In this document: positions 1 through 9,452 of the stretch, in pieces
Numbering within the stretch: position 1 is the stretch's first letter
Layout of the letters: each line of letters starts with the position of its first letter
Origin: VBDM01 sp964430565
Lineage (GTDB): Bacteria; Pseudomonadota; Gammaproteobacteria; Burkholderiales; SG8-39
Length of the DNA stretch: 64,000 nt
Reading direction: 5' to 3'
Assembly (NCBI GenBank): GCA_964430565.1
Contig: CAYSFD010000010.1
Span: 1 to 64,000, forward strand
Notes under the pieces: model-generated
The model's database searches: none
Seen by the model: the letters and a program-made list of their open reading frames with translations, nothing else
What the model was told of the DNA's origin: nothing
Translations under genes and position numbers: made by a program

Positions 1-43
1 CGGCCCACAGGGACCGGGCGAGCACTTTACCTCGGGTTGCTGT

Positions 44-94
44 CGAAGTGTAGCCATGAAAATGACGGTCCATTCATGAATATGCTACATTTCG
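44..94. promoter_or_regulatory. Interrupted dyad upstream of the Lrp/AsnC gene
   Basis: Two arms face each other across about 29 bp: CGAAgTGTAGC at 44-54 and GCTACAtTTCG at 84-94. They are complementary at 10 of 11 positions. An inner ATGAA/TTCAT pair lies at 56-60 and 73-77. The dyad ends six bases before the ATG at 100. Lrp/AsnC regulators commonly bind their own promoter, so an autoregulatory operator is the natural reading. That function is inferred; only the symmetry is seen. Confidence 0.4.
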
Positions 95-99
95 ACACC

Positions 100-549
100 A
101 TGATACGTCGTTCAGACGAAAACGATCCCAGGGATCAGCACTTGATTGCCCTGCTGCGGGAGGACGCCCGGCTCTCCACCGCCGCGCTCGCGCGGGCACT
201 CGGCGTGGCGCGGACCACCGTGGTCGAGCGCCTGAAACGCCTCGAGCGGGACGGCGTCATCGCCGGCTACACGATCCGCCTCGATCCGCGCCGGGAGCGG
301 CGGCTGTTGCGCGTGCATGTGCTCCTCAATGTCGATGCCAAGAAGGGCGACGCCGTGGTGGAGGCGCTGCGCGCGCTGTCCCAGGTGCGCGGCGTCTACG
401 CGATCAGCGGCGCCTTCGATTGCCTGGCGTTCGTCGAGGGCGAAACCACCGACGAAATCGACCGCGTGCTCGATGCGATCGGCGCGCTTCCCGGCGTGAG
501 CCGCACGCAGAGCTCGCTGGTGCTGTCGGTCAAGTTCGACCGGCGCTGA
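100..549 (+). CDS. Lrp/AsnC family transcriptional regulator
   Basis: This is a DNA-binding regulator of the leucine-responsive/AsnC family, which usually senses an amino acid through a C-terminal RAM domain. From the ATG at 100 the protein is 149 aa, a normal family length. An N-terminal winged helix-turn-helix is visible (LIALLREDARLSTAALARAL, then a recognition helix around RTTVVERLKRLERDG). The RAM half follows with VHVLLNVDAKKGDAVVEAL and the glycine turn VYAISGAFD. In-frame starts also exist at 37 (TTG), 76 and 82. The start at 100 fits the family N-terminus and leaves the upstream dyad outside the gene. No partner gene shows which amino acid it senses. The next gene, ahcY, is 350 bp away with its own riboswitch. 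Confidence 0.85.
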   Translation: MIRRSDENDPRDQHLIALLREDARLSTAALARALGVARTTVVERLKRLERDGVIAGYTIRLDPRRERRLLRVHVLLNVDAKKGDAVVEALRALSQVRGVYAISGAFDCLAFVEGETTDEIDRVLDAIGALPGVSRTQSSLVLSVKFDRR

Positions 550-550
550 T

Positions 551-598
551 CGGTGTCGGAGTGGTGTCTGACACGACTCTGACACTACTCCGGCACCG
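551..598. repeat. Long inverted repeat after the Lrp/AsnC gene
   Basis: The arms at 551-568 and 581-598 form an 18-bp stem closed by a 12-nt loop. The two imperfect positions would be G-U wobbles in RNA. It starts two bases after the Lrp/AsnC stop codon. No T-tract follows on the plus strand, so it is not a clear intrinsic terminator. It may be a REP-like element or a 3-prime-end stabiliser. Confidence 0.55.
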
Positions 599-655
599 GC
601 CGGCGGCTGGGGGCCCCTTTCCCCGCGTGCCGGATCGGCTACAATGGCCGCTCAC

Positions 656-818
656 GCCCCGAGGAGCGTTGCAACCCGCGCAGCTGCCTGCTGCCGGGCC
701 AGGCTTGGGGCAGGAAAATTAGGGTCAGACTCGAATTTCGCGGGGCGTCCTGCGGCCGTGGGCGTGTTCCTCCCGGTGAAAATCGAGCCTGACCCTGATT
801 TTCCCTGCAACTGCGCTC
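656..818 (+). promoter_or_regulatory. S-adenosylhomocysteine (SAH) riboswitch, ahcY leader
   Basis: The conserved SAH-riboswitch core is present. P1 is GCCCCGAG (656-663) with CTTGGGGC (704-711). It is followed by the signature GAGCGTTGCAA, and GCCAGG precedes the P1 3-prime strand. P2 is formed by CCCG (675-678) with CGGG (695-698) and GCAG (680-683) with CTGC (691-694). The pseudoknot P4 is GAGCGT (664-669) with GCGCTC (813-818). This class binds SAH and turns on SAH-recycling genes. The next gene is ahcY, 81 bp downstream. The variable P3 position holds an unusually long hairpin, listed separately. Confidence 0.9.
711..807. repeat. REP-like long hairpin inside the riboswitch (P3 position)
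   Basis: The sequence folds into a near-perfect stem. AGGGTCAG at 721-728 pairs with CTGACCCT at 789-796, CTCGA pairs with TCGAG further in, and an outer GGAAAAT arm pairs with ATTTTCC. The GGGTCAGACTC-type arm resembles palindromic repeats spread through many proteobacterial genomes, often beside REP-associated transposases. It lies exactly between the P1 3-prime strand and the P4 3-prime strand. That is the one place in the SAH riboswitch where length can vary. No transposase is nearby. Confidence 0.6.
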
Positions 819-899
819 GTTGAACCGCGGCTTGGGATTTCCGCGGGACGGCGAGTGAACTCCGCCCCGGCCACCAAGTCGCTCGACAAGGAGTGACGC

Positions 900-2310
<1,411 letters not shown>

Positions 2311-2327
<17 letters not shown>

Positions 2328-2754
2328 AGGCGGCAGGATCGCCGTGCTGGTTGACCTCGGCAGTATCAATGGCTGGGCCGTGCTCGTCGCCGCGGTGGTC
2401 AGCTACGCGATCGGCGCGGTCTGGTATGCGCCGCCCGTGTTTGGCAAGCGCTGGCTCGCCGCTCTCGGCAAGTCCAAAGACCAGCTCGGCGATCCGGTCA
2501 AACCGATGGTCGCTCAGTTTTTCCTGGCGTTGGTCATCGCGGCAGTGCTCGCCGCGGTAGTCGTACGCTTCGGTGCGGTGACCTGGATCGAGGGCGCGGC
2601 AATCGGTTTCGTGCTCTCGGTCGGACTGGTTGCCACGTCCCTGTTGACCGAGTGGATGTTCTGCGGTTTCAACATGAAGCTCTACTGGCTTCAAGTCGGC
2701 TACAAAATCGTAACTATCACCGCGATGGGGGCGATCCTGGGGGCGTGGCGATGA
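2311..2754 (+). CDS. DUF1761 membrane protein
   Basis: This small integral membrane protein of unknown function belongs to the DUF1761 family. The N-terminal pattern WAVLVAAVVSYAIGAVWYAP followed by FGKRW is typical. About four hydrophobic segments can be seen: near residues 20-40, 68-88, 90-112 and 125-146. The ATG at 2311 overlaps the end of ahcY by 17 bp. A GTG at 2344 would remove a non-hydrophobic ten-residue leader and may be the true start. The stop overlaps the ATG of the next gene (ATGA at 2751-2754), which suggests translational coupling to the MgtC-like protein. Confidence 0.75.
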
Positions 2755-3455
2755 CCTCTATTTGGAGCAGCGACTATTTCGAGATGGCGCTGCACCTGGT
2801 CGTCGCGCTTGCGGCCGGCGGGATCGTCGGTCTGGAGCGCAGCTACCACGGTCGGCCCGCGGGCTTTCGCACTCACGCGCTGGTGTGCCTGGCCTCGAGT
2901 CTATTGATGATCCTCACCGTGTACCACGCCAGGTGGTTCGATGCACCGTTTCTCGAACGCGTCGCGATCGACCCGACCCGGATGGCGCAGGGGATCATGA
3001 CCGGCATCGGCTTCCTCGGCGCGGGCGTGATCATGAGAGAAGGGCTCACGGTGCGCGGCTTGACTACCGCCGCGTCGATCTGGATCACCGCTGCGATCGG
3101 CATCCTGATCGGGGTGGGTTTCTACTTCCCCGCCGGCATCGCCACGGCACTGACGCTCATCGCGTTGTCGGTATTTCGCTGGATCGAGCGCAAGATGCCG
3201 ATCGAGTTCTACGCCAATCTCACGGTGGGGTTCTTTCGCAACGCCGCTCTGCCAGAAGTCGAGCTGCGCGCGATGGTGGAAGGCAAGGGGTTTGTCGTCG
3301 CCAACATGAATTACAGCGTCACCGACGAGGGCAAAGTTTTCGAGTACGAGATGGTGATCCATTCACCCAACCGCGACAACACTCGCCATCTTTCCCAAGC
3401 GCTCAACGCCATGCCTTCAGTCACCGCTTTCCGCATCGCGCCGACCGGAGACTAG
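2751..3455 (+). CDS. MgtC/SapB family membrane protein
   Basis: The product is a 234-aa inner-membrane protein of the MgtC/SapB family. Some members modulate the F1Fo ATPase or help survival at low magnesium; the role here is not known. The conserved segments are GGIVGLERSYHGRPAGFRTHALVC (quoted as GGIVGLERS, then GRPAGFRTH), MAQGIMTGIGFLGAGVIMRE and GLTTAASIWITAAIGILIG. Four or five membrane helices fill residues 10-150. A soluble ACT-like C-terminal part follows, from about residue 155. The ATG overlaps the preceding stop. I chose it because longer upstream versions only extend into the DUF1761 gene. Confidence 0.88.
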   Translation: MTSIWSSDYFEMALHLVVALAAGGIVGLERSYHGRPAGFRTHALVCLASSLLMILTVYHARWFDAPFLERVAIDPTRMAQGIMTGIGFLGAGVIMREGLTVRGLTTAASIWITAAIGILIGVGFYFPAGIATALTLIALSVFRWIERKMPIEFYANLTVGFFRNAALPEVELRAMVEGKGFVVANMNYSVTDEGKVFEYEMVIHSPNRDNTRHLSQALNAMPSVTAFRIAPTGD

Positions 3456-3500
3456 GCGCTTGATTGCGCGGAAGGCGCCGTCGCGCAATGGGAGGGACTC

Positions 3501-3785
3501 ATGCCGCGAGCGATTTGGAACGGGGCGGTAATCGCCGAGAGCGGTCATTGCGAAATCGTCGAAGGCAACCAGTACTTTCCGCCGGGGGCGGTGAAGCAGG
3601 AGTACCTGAAGGAAAGCCCGACGCATACCGAATGCCATTGGAAAGGCACGTGCAGCTACTATGACGTCGTTGTGAACGGGGAGACGAATCGCGACGCTGC
3701 CTGGTATTACCCTGATACCAAAGCCGCCGCCGACAATATCAAAGGGTACGTTGCGTTCTGGAGGGGTGTGAAGGTCGAGGCCTGA
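3501..3785 (+). CDS. DUF427 domain protein
   Basis: This 94-aa soluble protein is a single DUF427 domain. The family features seen are the start PRAIWNGAVIAES, the central HTECHWKGTCSYYDVVV and the tail AAWYYPDTKAAADNIKGYVA followed by FW. DUF427 proteins are small beta-rich proteins without an agreed function. The gene begins 45 bp after the MgtC-like gene and may be the last cistron of the run that starts at ahcY. Its GGGAGG Shine-Dalgarno lies just upstream. The next gene, cysB-like, converges on it. Confidence 0.88.
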   Translation: MPRAIWNGAVIAESGHCEIVEGNQYFPPGAVKQEYLKESPTHTECHWKGTCSYYDVVVNGETNRDAAWYYPDTKAAADNIKGYVAFWRGVKVEA

Positions 3786-3800
3786 AACGCGCTTCACCGG

Positions 3801-4742
3801 CTACAGCTCGTACGTTTCGGCCTTTCCGGCAAGTGCGGTGTCCACGAGCTTCTTCGTCAGCTGAGGCGAGAACAGCTCGATGAAGTCATAGGCGAATCCG
3901 CGCAGCGCAGCGCCGCGGCGAACGGCGACGCGCGTGGTCATCGTGCCGAACAAATACCCCGCGGAGATCGCGCGCAGGTGCCGATCGCGTTTCTCGTCGA
4001 ATGCCACGGCGGCGATGATGCCGATCCCCAGGCCCAGCTCCACGTAGGTCTTGATCACATCGGAGTCCACCGCCGAGAGCACGATGTCGGGCGCAAGGCC
4101 CTGCGCCCGGAACGCCTCGTCGATGTGGCTGCGCCCGGCAAACGCCAGATCGTAGGTCACGATCGGGTGCTGCGTGAGCATTTCCAGTGTGACGCGCTTT
4201 TCCTCGAGGAGCGCATGCTTCTCGGGCACCACCACGCAGTGCTGCCATTGATAGCCGGGCAGCGCGAGCAGCTTCGGATACTGATCCAGCGCCTCGGTAG
4301 CGATCGCGATATCGGCTTCTCCGGAGACCACCATCGCAGCGAGCTGCGGCGGGCTGCCTTGCTTGAGGGTCAGATGCACCTTCGGGTAGCGCCGCTTGAA
4401 CGCGCTGACCACTTTGGGCAGCGAGTAGCGCGCCTGAGTATGCGTGGTGGCGATGGTGAGCGTGCCCGCCGCCTGGTCGCGGAATTCGCGCCCGACCTGC
4501 CTCAGGTTCTCCGCTTCCTGCAGCAGGTGCTCGATGACCTCGACCATCGCCCTGCCCGGCTCGGTCAGGGAAACGATGCGCTTGCCGTGTCGCACGAAAA
4601 TCTCGACCCCGAGCTCGTTTTCAAGCTCGCGGATTTGCCGGGACACCCCCGGCTGCGAGGTATGGAGTCTCCTGGCTGCCTCGGTAAGGTTCAATCTCTG
4701 CCTTACCGTCTCCCGGACGTAGCGTAATTGTTGAAAATTCAT
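3801..4742 (-). CDS. cysB: CysB-type LysR regulator of sulfur assimilation
   Basis: This 313-aa LysR-family activator resembles CysB/Cbl, which turns on sulfate-assimilation genes and senses O-acetylserine/N-acetylserine, sulfate or thiosulfate. The N-terminal HTH reads MNFQQLRYVRETVRQRLNLT, then EAARRLHTSQPGVSRQIREL, a CysB-like form with the QPGVSRQI recognition helix. A periplasmic-binding-protein-like effector domain follows from about residue 92 (GTLTIATTHTQARYSLP). I chose the ATG at 4742; thirteen more in-frame residues are possible upstream but do not belong to the family. It is divergent from the exporter and the cys operon, the expected place for their regulator. Confidence 0.9.
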   Translation of the reverse strand: MNFQQLRYVRETVRQRLNLTEAARRLHTSQPGVSRQIRELENELGVEIFVRHGKRIVSLTEPGRAMVEVIEHLLQEAENLRQVGREFRDQAAGTLTIATTHTQARYSLPKVVSAFKRRYPKVHLTLKQGSPPQLAAMVVSGEADIAIATEALDQYPKLLALPGYQWQHCVVVPEKHALLEEKRVTLEMLTQHPIVTYDLAFAGRSHIDEAFRAQGLAPDIVLSAVDSDVIKTYVELGLGIGIIAAVAFDEKRDRHLRAISAGYLFGTMTTRVAVRRGAALRGFAYDFIELFSPQLTKKLVDTALAGKAETYEL

Positions 4743-4841
4743 GATCTTAGTTAATGTGTTTTGGTTATAAAAGTCTAACACAAAAGTCTTTTGAGGTATT
4801 AGGCGTCAACGCTAGGATGACCCCCTTTGGCGGAAACTGCG
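4743..4841. promoter_or_regulatory. Divergent cysB / cys-operon promoter region
   Basis: This 99-bp AT-rich gap separates the CysB-type regulator from the sulfur operon. It contains TTATAAAAGTCTAACACAAA around 4767-4786, with TATA-like stretches on both strands. LysR regulators normally bind such shared divergent regions. I cannot assign -35/-10 boxes or CysB sites precisely. The regulatory role comes from the layout. Confidence 0.5.
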
Positions 4842-5609
4842 ATGGATTGGCTCTACACGCTTTCGGGATTCGCAATCGGTGCGATCGTCGGCCTCACCGG
4901 CGTCGGCGGCGGCTCGCTGATGACACCGCTGCTCGTATTGGTGTTCGGCGTCGCCCCCGTCACCGCGGTGGGAACCGACCTGCTTTTCGCCGCACTCACC
5001 AAAACCAGCGGCGCCTGGGCGCATGCGCGCAGGCAGAACGTGGACTGGAGCATCGTCTGCCGGCTCGCCGCCGGCAGCGTTCCGGCTTCCGCCGTGACCT
5101 TGCTACTGTTGCACGCGTTCGTACCCGATCACGGCGAGCTTTCGACGATCGTGAGCGTGGGGCTCGGCGTTGCCCTGATCCTCACCGCAGGCGCTCTCCT
5201 GTTCAGAGACAGGCTGCGCGCCTGGTCGGCTCGGCATGCCGCGCCACGCGAAGTCTCCACGCCGCAGCGAACGATAATCGTCGGCGCCATTCTCGGCGTG
5301 CTGGTCGCGGTCTCTTCGGTGGGCGCCGGCGCGCTCGGAGTGACGGCATTGTTCTTCCTTTATCCGGGCCTCGCCGCGGCGCGCATCGTCGGCACCGACA
5401 TCGCTCACGCCGTGCCGCTCACGCTGGTCGCCGGGCTTGGCCACGCCGCAGCCGGAGCCGTCGACTGGAAACTTCTCGTTGCCCTTCTCATCGGTTCTCT
5501 GCCCGGAATCTGGCTAGGCACCGCGCTCAGCCAGAAGATTCCCGAGCGGCTGCTGCGCACCGCGCTCGCCGGGATGCTGGTGCTGATCGGCGGCAAGCTC
5601 GCCTTCTAA
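4842..5609 (+). CDS. TauE/SafE (TSUP) family sulfite/organosulfur exporter
   Basis: This is a 255-aa inner-membrane permease of the TSUP family, which moves sulfite, sulfonate or related anions. The start MDWLYTLSGFAIGAIVGLTG with VGGGSL, and the second-half repeat ILGVLVAVSSVGAGALGV, are the family's two internal repeats. About eight hydrophobic helices are visible. The ATG at 4842 is preferred to a TTG at 4827. It is the first gene of the sulfur operon, six bases before cysI. A role in sulfite export or sulfate handling during assimilation is likely, but the direction of transport is not shown by the sequence. Confidence 0.88.
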   Translation: MDWLYTLSGFAIGAIVGLTGVGGGSLMTPLLVLVFGVAPVTAVGTDLLFAALTKTSGAWAHARRQNVDWSIVCRLAAGSVPASAVTLLLLHAFVPDHGELSTIVSVGLGVALILTAGALLFRDRLRAWSARHAAPREVSTPQRTIIVGAILGVLVAVSSVGAGALGVTALFFLYPGLAAARIVGTDIAHAVPLTLVAGLGHAAAGAVDWKLLVALLIGSLPGIWLGTALSQKIPERLLRTALAGMLVLIGGKLAF

Positions 5610-5615
5610 AAGCCC

Positions 5616-7331
5616 ATGTATCTCTACGACGAAATCGACCAGAAACTCGTTGACGAACGCGTCGTCCAGTTCCGCGACCAGACGCGGCGTTTCCTCGCCG
5701 GGAAACTTTCGGAGGACGAGTTCCGCGCGCTGCGCCTGCGCAACGGGCTCTACATCCAGCGCTACGCGCCGATGCTGCGGATCGCGATCCCATACGGCCT
5801 GCTCTCGACCAAGCAGTTGAGAAAGCTCGCGCACATCGCCCGCACTTACGATCGAGGTTATGGCCACTTCAGCACGCGTCAGAACCTGCAGCTCAACTGG
5901 CCGAAGCTGGAAGAAGTGCCCGAAATCCTCGCCGAACTCGCCACGGTGCAGATGCACGCGATCCAGACCTCGGGCAATTCCTTCCGCAACATTACCGCCG
6001 ACCATTTCGCGGGCGTCGCGCAGGACGAGATCGTGGACTCCTTTGCCTGGTGCGAAGTGATCCGCCAGTGGTCCACTTTCCATCCGGAGTTTTCCTACCT
6101 CCCGCGCAAGTTCAAGATCGCAGTCAACGGCGCCAAGTCCGACCGCACCGCGGTCGAAGTTCACGATATCGGCCTGCATGCAGTAAAAGATGCGCGCGGC
6201 GAGGTCGGATTCCGTGTACTCGCCGGCGGGGGCCTGGGACGCACGCCGATGATCGGCTTTGTCATCCGCGAGTTCCTGCCCTGGCGGCATCTGCTCACCT
6301 ATCTCGAGGCCATCCTGCGCGTCTATAACCGCTGCGGGCGGCGCGACAACATCCACAAGGCGCGCATCAAGATCCTGGTGAAGGAGCGCGGCCCCGAGAA
6401 ATTCCGCGAGGAAGTCGACGCCGAATGGGCCCACCTGAAGGACGGCCCTTCGACGCTCGTTGCCGAGGAGCTCGCCCGCATCGAGAGCCGTTTCACCCGC
6501 CCCAACTACGCGAATCTCCCCGCCATAGACGCGCGACTCGAAGCCGCGCTCGCCTCCGACTGGGCCTTTGCGAGCTGGCGCGCGCGCAACGTCTTCCCGC
6601 ACAAGAGAACGGGCTACGCCGCAGTCACTCTTTCCCTCAAGAAGACCGGCATTCCCCCGGGCGACATCACGGCCGACCAGATGGATCGCGTCGCCGACCT
6701 CGCCGACCGCTATTCGTTCGGCGAGCTGCGCGTCTCGCACGAGCAAAACCTGATTTTCGCCGACGTCCGGCAAAGCGATCTGCATGCGCTCTGGCGGGAG
6801 ATCAGGTCGCTCGGTTTCGCGACACCCAATCTGGGGCTCCTCACCAACATCATCTGCTGTCCGGGCGGGGACTTTTGCTCGCTTGCCAACGCCAAGTCGA
6901 TCCCGGTCGCGGACGCGATCCAGCAGCGTTTCGACGATCTGGACTACCTGCACGACATCGGGGAGCTCGACCTCAATATCTCGGGCTGCATGAACGCCTG
7001 CGGACACCATCACGTCGGCCACATCGGCATCCTCGGCGTCGACAAGAACGGCGAGGAGTGGTATCAGATCCAGATCGGCGGCAACCAGGGCGAGGTCCGT
7101 CCCGGGGTCACCGCTTCCCTGGGCAAGGTGATCGGCCCTTCCTTCGCTCGCGCCGAGGTGCCCGACGTGATCGAGCGGCTGGTCGATTGTTATCTCGAGC
7201 GCCGCGACAGCGACGCCGAGCGCTTCATCGACGTGGTGCACCGCGTCGGCGTCGAACCCTTCAAGGAATTCGTATATGGCAATGCTGATCAAAGAGCGGC
7301 GCATCGTCGCGGACAACTGGCGGCTGCTTGA
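5616..7331 (+). CDS. cysI: Assimilatory nitrite/sulfite reductase (sirohaem, [4Fe-4S])
   Basis: This single-subunit sulfite reductase reduces sulfite to sulfide with six electrons. The 571-aa protein shows the two-fold ferredoxin-like repeats and, in the second half, the cofactor cysteines: CCPGGDFC near residue 415 and GCMNACGHHH near residue 459, whose cysteines bind the cluster coupled to sirohaem. The early FSTRQNLQLNWP segment is a sirohaem-pocket signature. It lies between the exporter and DUF934-cysH, a standard betaproteobacterial order. No flavoprotein subunit gene (cysJ) is in the window, so a ferredoxin or other donor is likely. DUF934 overlaps its last 56 bp. Confidence 0.93.
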   Translation: MYLYDEIDQKLVDERVVQFRDQTRRFLAGKLSEDEFRALRLRNGLYIQRYAPMLRIAIPYGLLSTKQLRKLAHIARTYDRGYGHFSTRQNLQLNWPKLEEVPEILAELATVQMHAIQTSGNSFRNITADHFAGVAQDEIVDSFAWCEVIRQWSTFHPEFSYLPRKFKIAVNGAKSDRTAVEVHDIGLHAVKDARGEVGFRVLAGGGLGRTPMIGFVIREFLPWRHLLTYLEAILRVYNRCGRRDNIHKARIKILVKERGPEKFREEVDAEWAHLKDGPSTLVAEELARIESRFTRPNYANLPAIDARLEAALASDWAFASWRARNVFPHKRTGYAAVTLSLKKTGIPPGDITADQMDRVADLADRYSFGELRVSHEQNLIFADVRQSDLHALWREIRSLGFATPNLGLLTNIICCPGGDFCSLANAKSIPVADAIQQRFDDLDYLHDIGELDLNISGCMNACGHHHVGHIGILGVDKNGEEWYQIQIGGNQGEVRPGVTASLGKVIGPSFARAEVPDVIERLVDCYLERRDSDAERFIDVVHRVGVEPFKEFVYGNADQRAAHRRGQLAAA

Positions 7332-7794
7332 GCGCGGGCCGGCGGGCGAGCTGCCCGAGGTCCCGCAGTCGGGCGACGCGATCGTGCCGCTCGCGCTGTG
7401 GCTGCAACACCGCGAAGACTTCCTCGCTTATCCGGGGAGGATCGGCCTGTGGCTCGACGCGAACGAGGGGCCGGAAGCGGCCTCAGGCGACCTCTCGCGC
7501 TTTCAACTTATCGCCGTGAACTTTCCAAAATTCGGCGACGGGCGCGCCTATTCCATCGCGCGCCTCTTGCGCGAGCGCTACGGCTACGAGGGCGAGCTGC
7601 GCGCCATCGGCGACGTGCTGCACGACCACCTCACCTTCATGGCGCAGTGCGGCTTCGACGCGTTTGCGCTGCGAGAGGACCAGGACCCCGAGGAAGCGTT
7701 GAGCGCTTTCGATGACTTCAGCGACGGCTACCAGACCTCCGCCTTGCGGCCGGCGCCTCTTTTTCGCCGCCGGCTCGCCGCAGGCAAGCCATGA
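7276..7794 (+). CDS. DUF934 protein, sulfite-reductase partner
   Basis: This is a 172-aa soluble protein of the DUF934 family, which is found almost only between cysI and cysH in proteobacteria. The family core LIAVNFPKFGDGRAYSIARL, then LRERYGYEGELRAIGDV and FMAQCGFDAFALRE, is clear. A structural or electron-transfer role with sulfite reductase has been proposed on this linkage, but the biochemical function is unknown. The ATG at 7276 overlaps cysI by 56 bp, with AAGGAA before it. The stop overlaps cysH (ATGA at 7791), so translation of the three genes is probably coupled. Confidence 0.88.
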   Translation: MAMLIKERRIVADNWRLLERGPAGELPEVPQSGDAIVPLALWLQHREDFLAYPGRIGLWLDANEGPEAASGDLSRFQLIAVNFPKFGDGRAYSIARLLRERYGYEGELRAIGDVLHDHLTFMAQCGFDAFALREDQDPEEALSAFDDFSDGYQTSALRPAPLFRRRLAAGKP

Positions 7795-8513
7795 GCGAAG
7801 CGCTGAAACGCAAGACCGTCGAGCTCGAGCGCCTGCTGGTGCGCGTCGCGCTGGAGCATTCGCCCGCGGCGCTCGCCTCCAGCCTCTCGGCCGAGGACAT
7901 GGTGATTGCCGACGCCATCCTGCGGCACAAACTCGACATCGAGATCTTCACGCTGGATACGGAAAGACTGCATGCCGACACGCTCAACGTGATCGAAGCC
8001 ATCCGCAAGCGCTACGGTTACGCGGTACGCGTCTTTCGTCCCAATCCGGTTGCGGTCGGAGAATACGTCGTGAAAGTTGGCCGCGACGCCTTTTACGAAA
8101 GCGTGGAACTGCGCAAGCGCTGCTGCCATATCCGCAAGGTCGAACCGCTCGATCGCGCGCTTCAAGGCATGGAAGCCTGGATCACCGGCCAGCGCCGCGA
8201 ACAGGCAGCGACGCGCGCGGAGCTCAATTTGCAGGAATACGACGCGACAAACGGCATAGTGAAGTTCAACCCGCTCGCCGACTGGAGCGAGGACGAAGTG
8301 TGGGCGGTGATTCGCGCCAACGATATTCCGTATAACGCGCTCCACGACCAGGGCTACCGCTCGATAGGCTGCGCGCCCTGCACCCGCCCCACGGTGGCAG
8401 GCGAAGACCTACGCGCCGGACGCTGGTGGTGGGAGCAGCCGCAATCACGCGAATGTGGGCTGCATCTGGCTGCGGACGGGCGTCTGGTACGTGCACCCGA
8501 ATTGACAGCATGA
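7791..8513 (+). CDS. cysH: [4Fe-4S] adenylyl-/phosphoadenylyl-sulfate reductase
   Basis: This reductase converts APS (or PAPS) to sulfite using thioredoxin. The 240-aa protein has the PP-loop-like ASSLSAEDMVIADAIL segment and LDTERLHADT. It also has the cysteine pairs KRCCHIRK (around residue 110) and CAPCTRP (around residue 196) that hold a [4Fe-4S] cluster, and the catalytic C-terminal ECGLH. The cluster cysteines are known to mark the APS-using type. The operon has cysD and cysN but no APS-kinase domain, which agrees with direct APS reduction. The start overlaps the DUF934 stop and the stop overlaps cysD. Confidence 0.94.
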   Translation: MSEALKRKTVELERLLVRVALEHSPAALASSLSAEDMVIADAILRHKLDIEIFTLDTERLHADTLNVIEAIRKRYGYAVRVFRPNPVAVGEYVVKVGRDAFYESVELRKRCCHIRKVEPLDRALQGMEAWITGQRREQAATRAELNLQEYDATNGIVKFNPLADWSEDEVWAVIRANDIPYNALHDQGYRSIGCAPCTRPTVAGEDLRAGRWWWEQPQSRECGLHLAADGRLVRAPELTA

Positions 8514-9451
8514 GTGCAGTCCTCGAGAAATCGTGCGTCGCGCACACCCCTCTACCCGTCCGCAGTCACCTCGACTGGCTCGAGTCCGAGGCGATCTTCA
8601 TCTTGAGGGAAGTCGCAGGCGAATGCGCGAACCCGGTGCTGTTCTTCTCCGGCGGCAAGGACTCGATCGTGCTGCTGCGCCTGGCGGAGAAAGCGTTTCG
8701 CCCGGCGAGGTTTCCCTTCCCGCTTCTGCACATCGATACCGGGCACAACTTTCACGAGGTGATCGCGTTCCGTGACGCGCGCGCGGCGGAACTCGGCGAG
8801 CGCTTGATCGTGCGCTCGGTCGAGGAGTCGATCGGCCGCGGCACGGTACGGCTGCGCCGGGCGGACGAGAGCCGCAACGCCGCGCAGTCGGTGACCCTCC
8901 TTGAGGCAGTCGAGGAGTTTTCCTTCGATGCCGCGATCGGCGGAGCGCGGCGCGACGAGGAAAAAGCGCGCGCCAAGGAGCGTGTGTTTTCTTTTCGCAA
9001 CGAATTTGGACAGTGGGACCCGAAGAACCAGCGCCCGGAACTGTGGAACATCTACAACACACGCGTACACAAGGGCGAGCACATGCGGGTGTTCCCGATC
9101 AGCAACTGGACCGAGCTCGACGTGTGGCAATACATCGAGCGCGAGCGGCTCGCGGTGCCGTCGCTCTACTATTCCCACCTTCGCCCAGTCATACGCAGGA
9201 ACGGCCTGCTCGTGCCGGTTACCGACATCACTCCGCCGCGTGATGGAGAGACGGTGGAACAGCTTTCGGTGCGCTTTCGCACCGTGGGCGACATCAGCTG
9301 CACCTGCCCGGTCGAATCCACTGCAGCGATCGCCGCCGAGATCATCGCCGAGACAGCGCGCTCCACCGTCGCCGAACGCGGCGCGACGAGAATGGACGAC
9401 CAGATCTCCGAAGCGTCGATGGAGCGGCGCAAGAAGGAAGGATATTTCTGA
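8510..9451 (+). CDS. cysD: Sulfate adenylyltransferase subunit 2
   Basis: CysD is the catalytic PP-loop subunit of ATP sulfurylase; with CysN it makes APS from sulfate and ATP. The PP-loop VLFFSGGKDSIVLLRLAEKA is seen near residue 45, together with LLHIDTGHNFHEVIAFRD and GGARRDEEKARAKERVFSFR. The C-terminal SEASMERRKKEGYF is typical. The length of 313 aa is normal. The ATG at 8510 overlaps the cysH stop. An upstream in-frame ATG at 8426 only reads back into cysH. cysN starts two bases after its stop codon. Confidence 0.96.
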   Translation: MSAVLEKSCVAHTPLPVRSHLDWLESEAIFILREVAGECANPVLFFSGGKDSIVLLRLAEKAFRPARFPFPLLHIDTGHNFHEVIAFRDARAAELGERLIVRSVEESIGRGTVRLRRADESRNAAQSVTLLEAVEEFSFDAAIGGARRDEEKARAKERVFSFRNEFGQWDPKNQRPELWNIYNTRVHKGEHMRVFPISNWTELDVWQYIERERLAVPSLYYSHLRPVIRRNGLLVPVTDITPPRDGETVEQLSVRFRTVGDISCTCPVESTAAIAAEIIAETARSTVAERGATRMDDQISEASMERRKKEGYF

Positions 9452-9452
9452 T

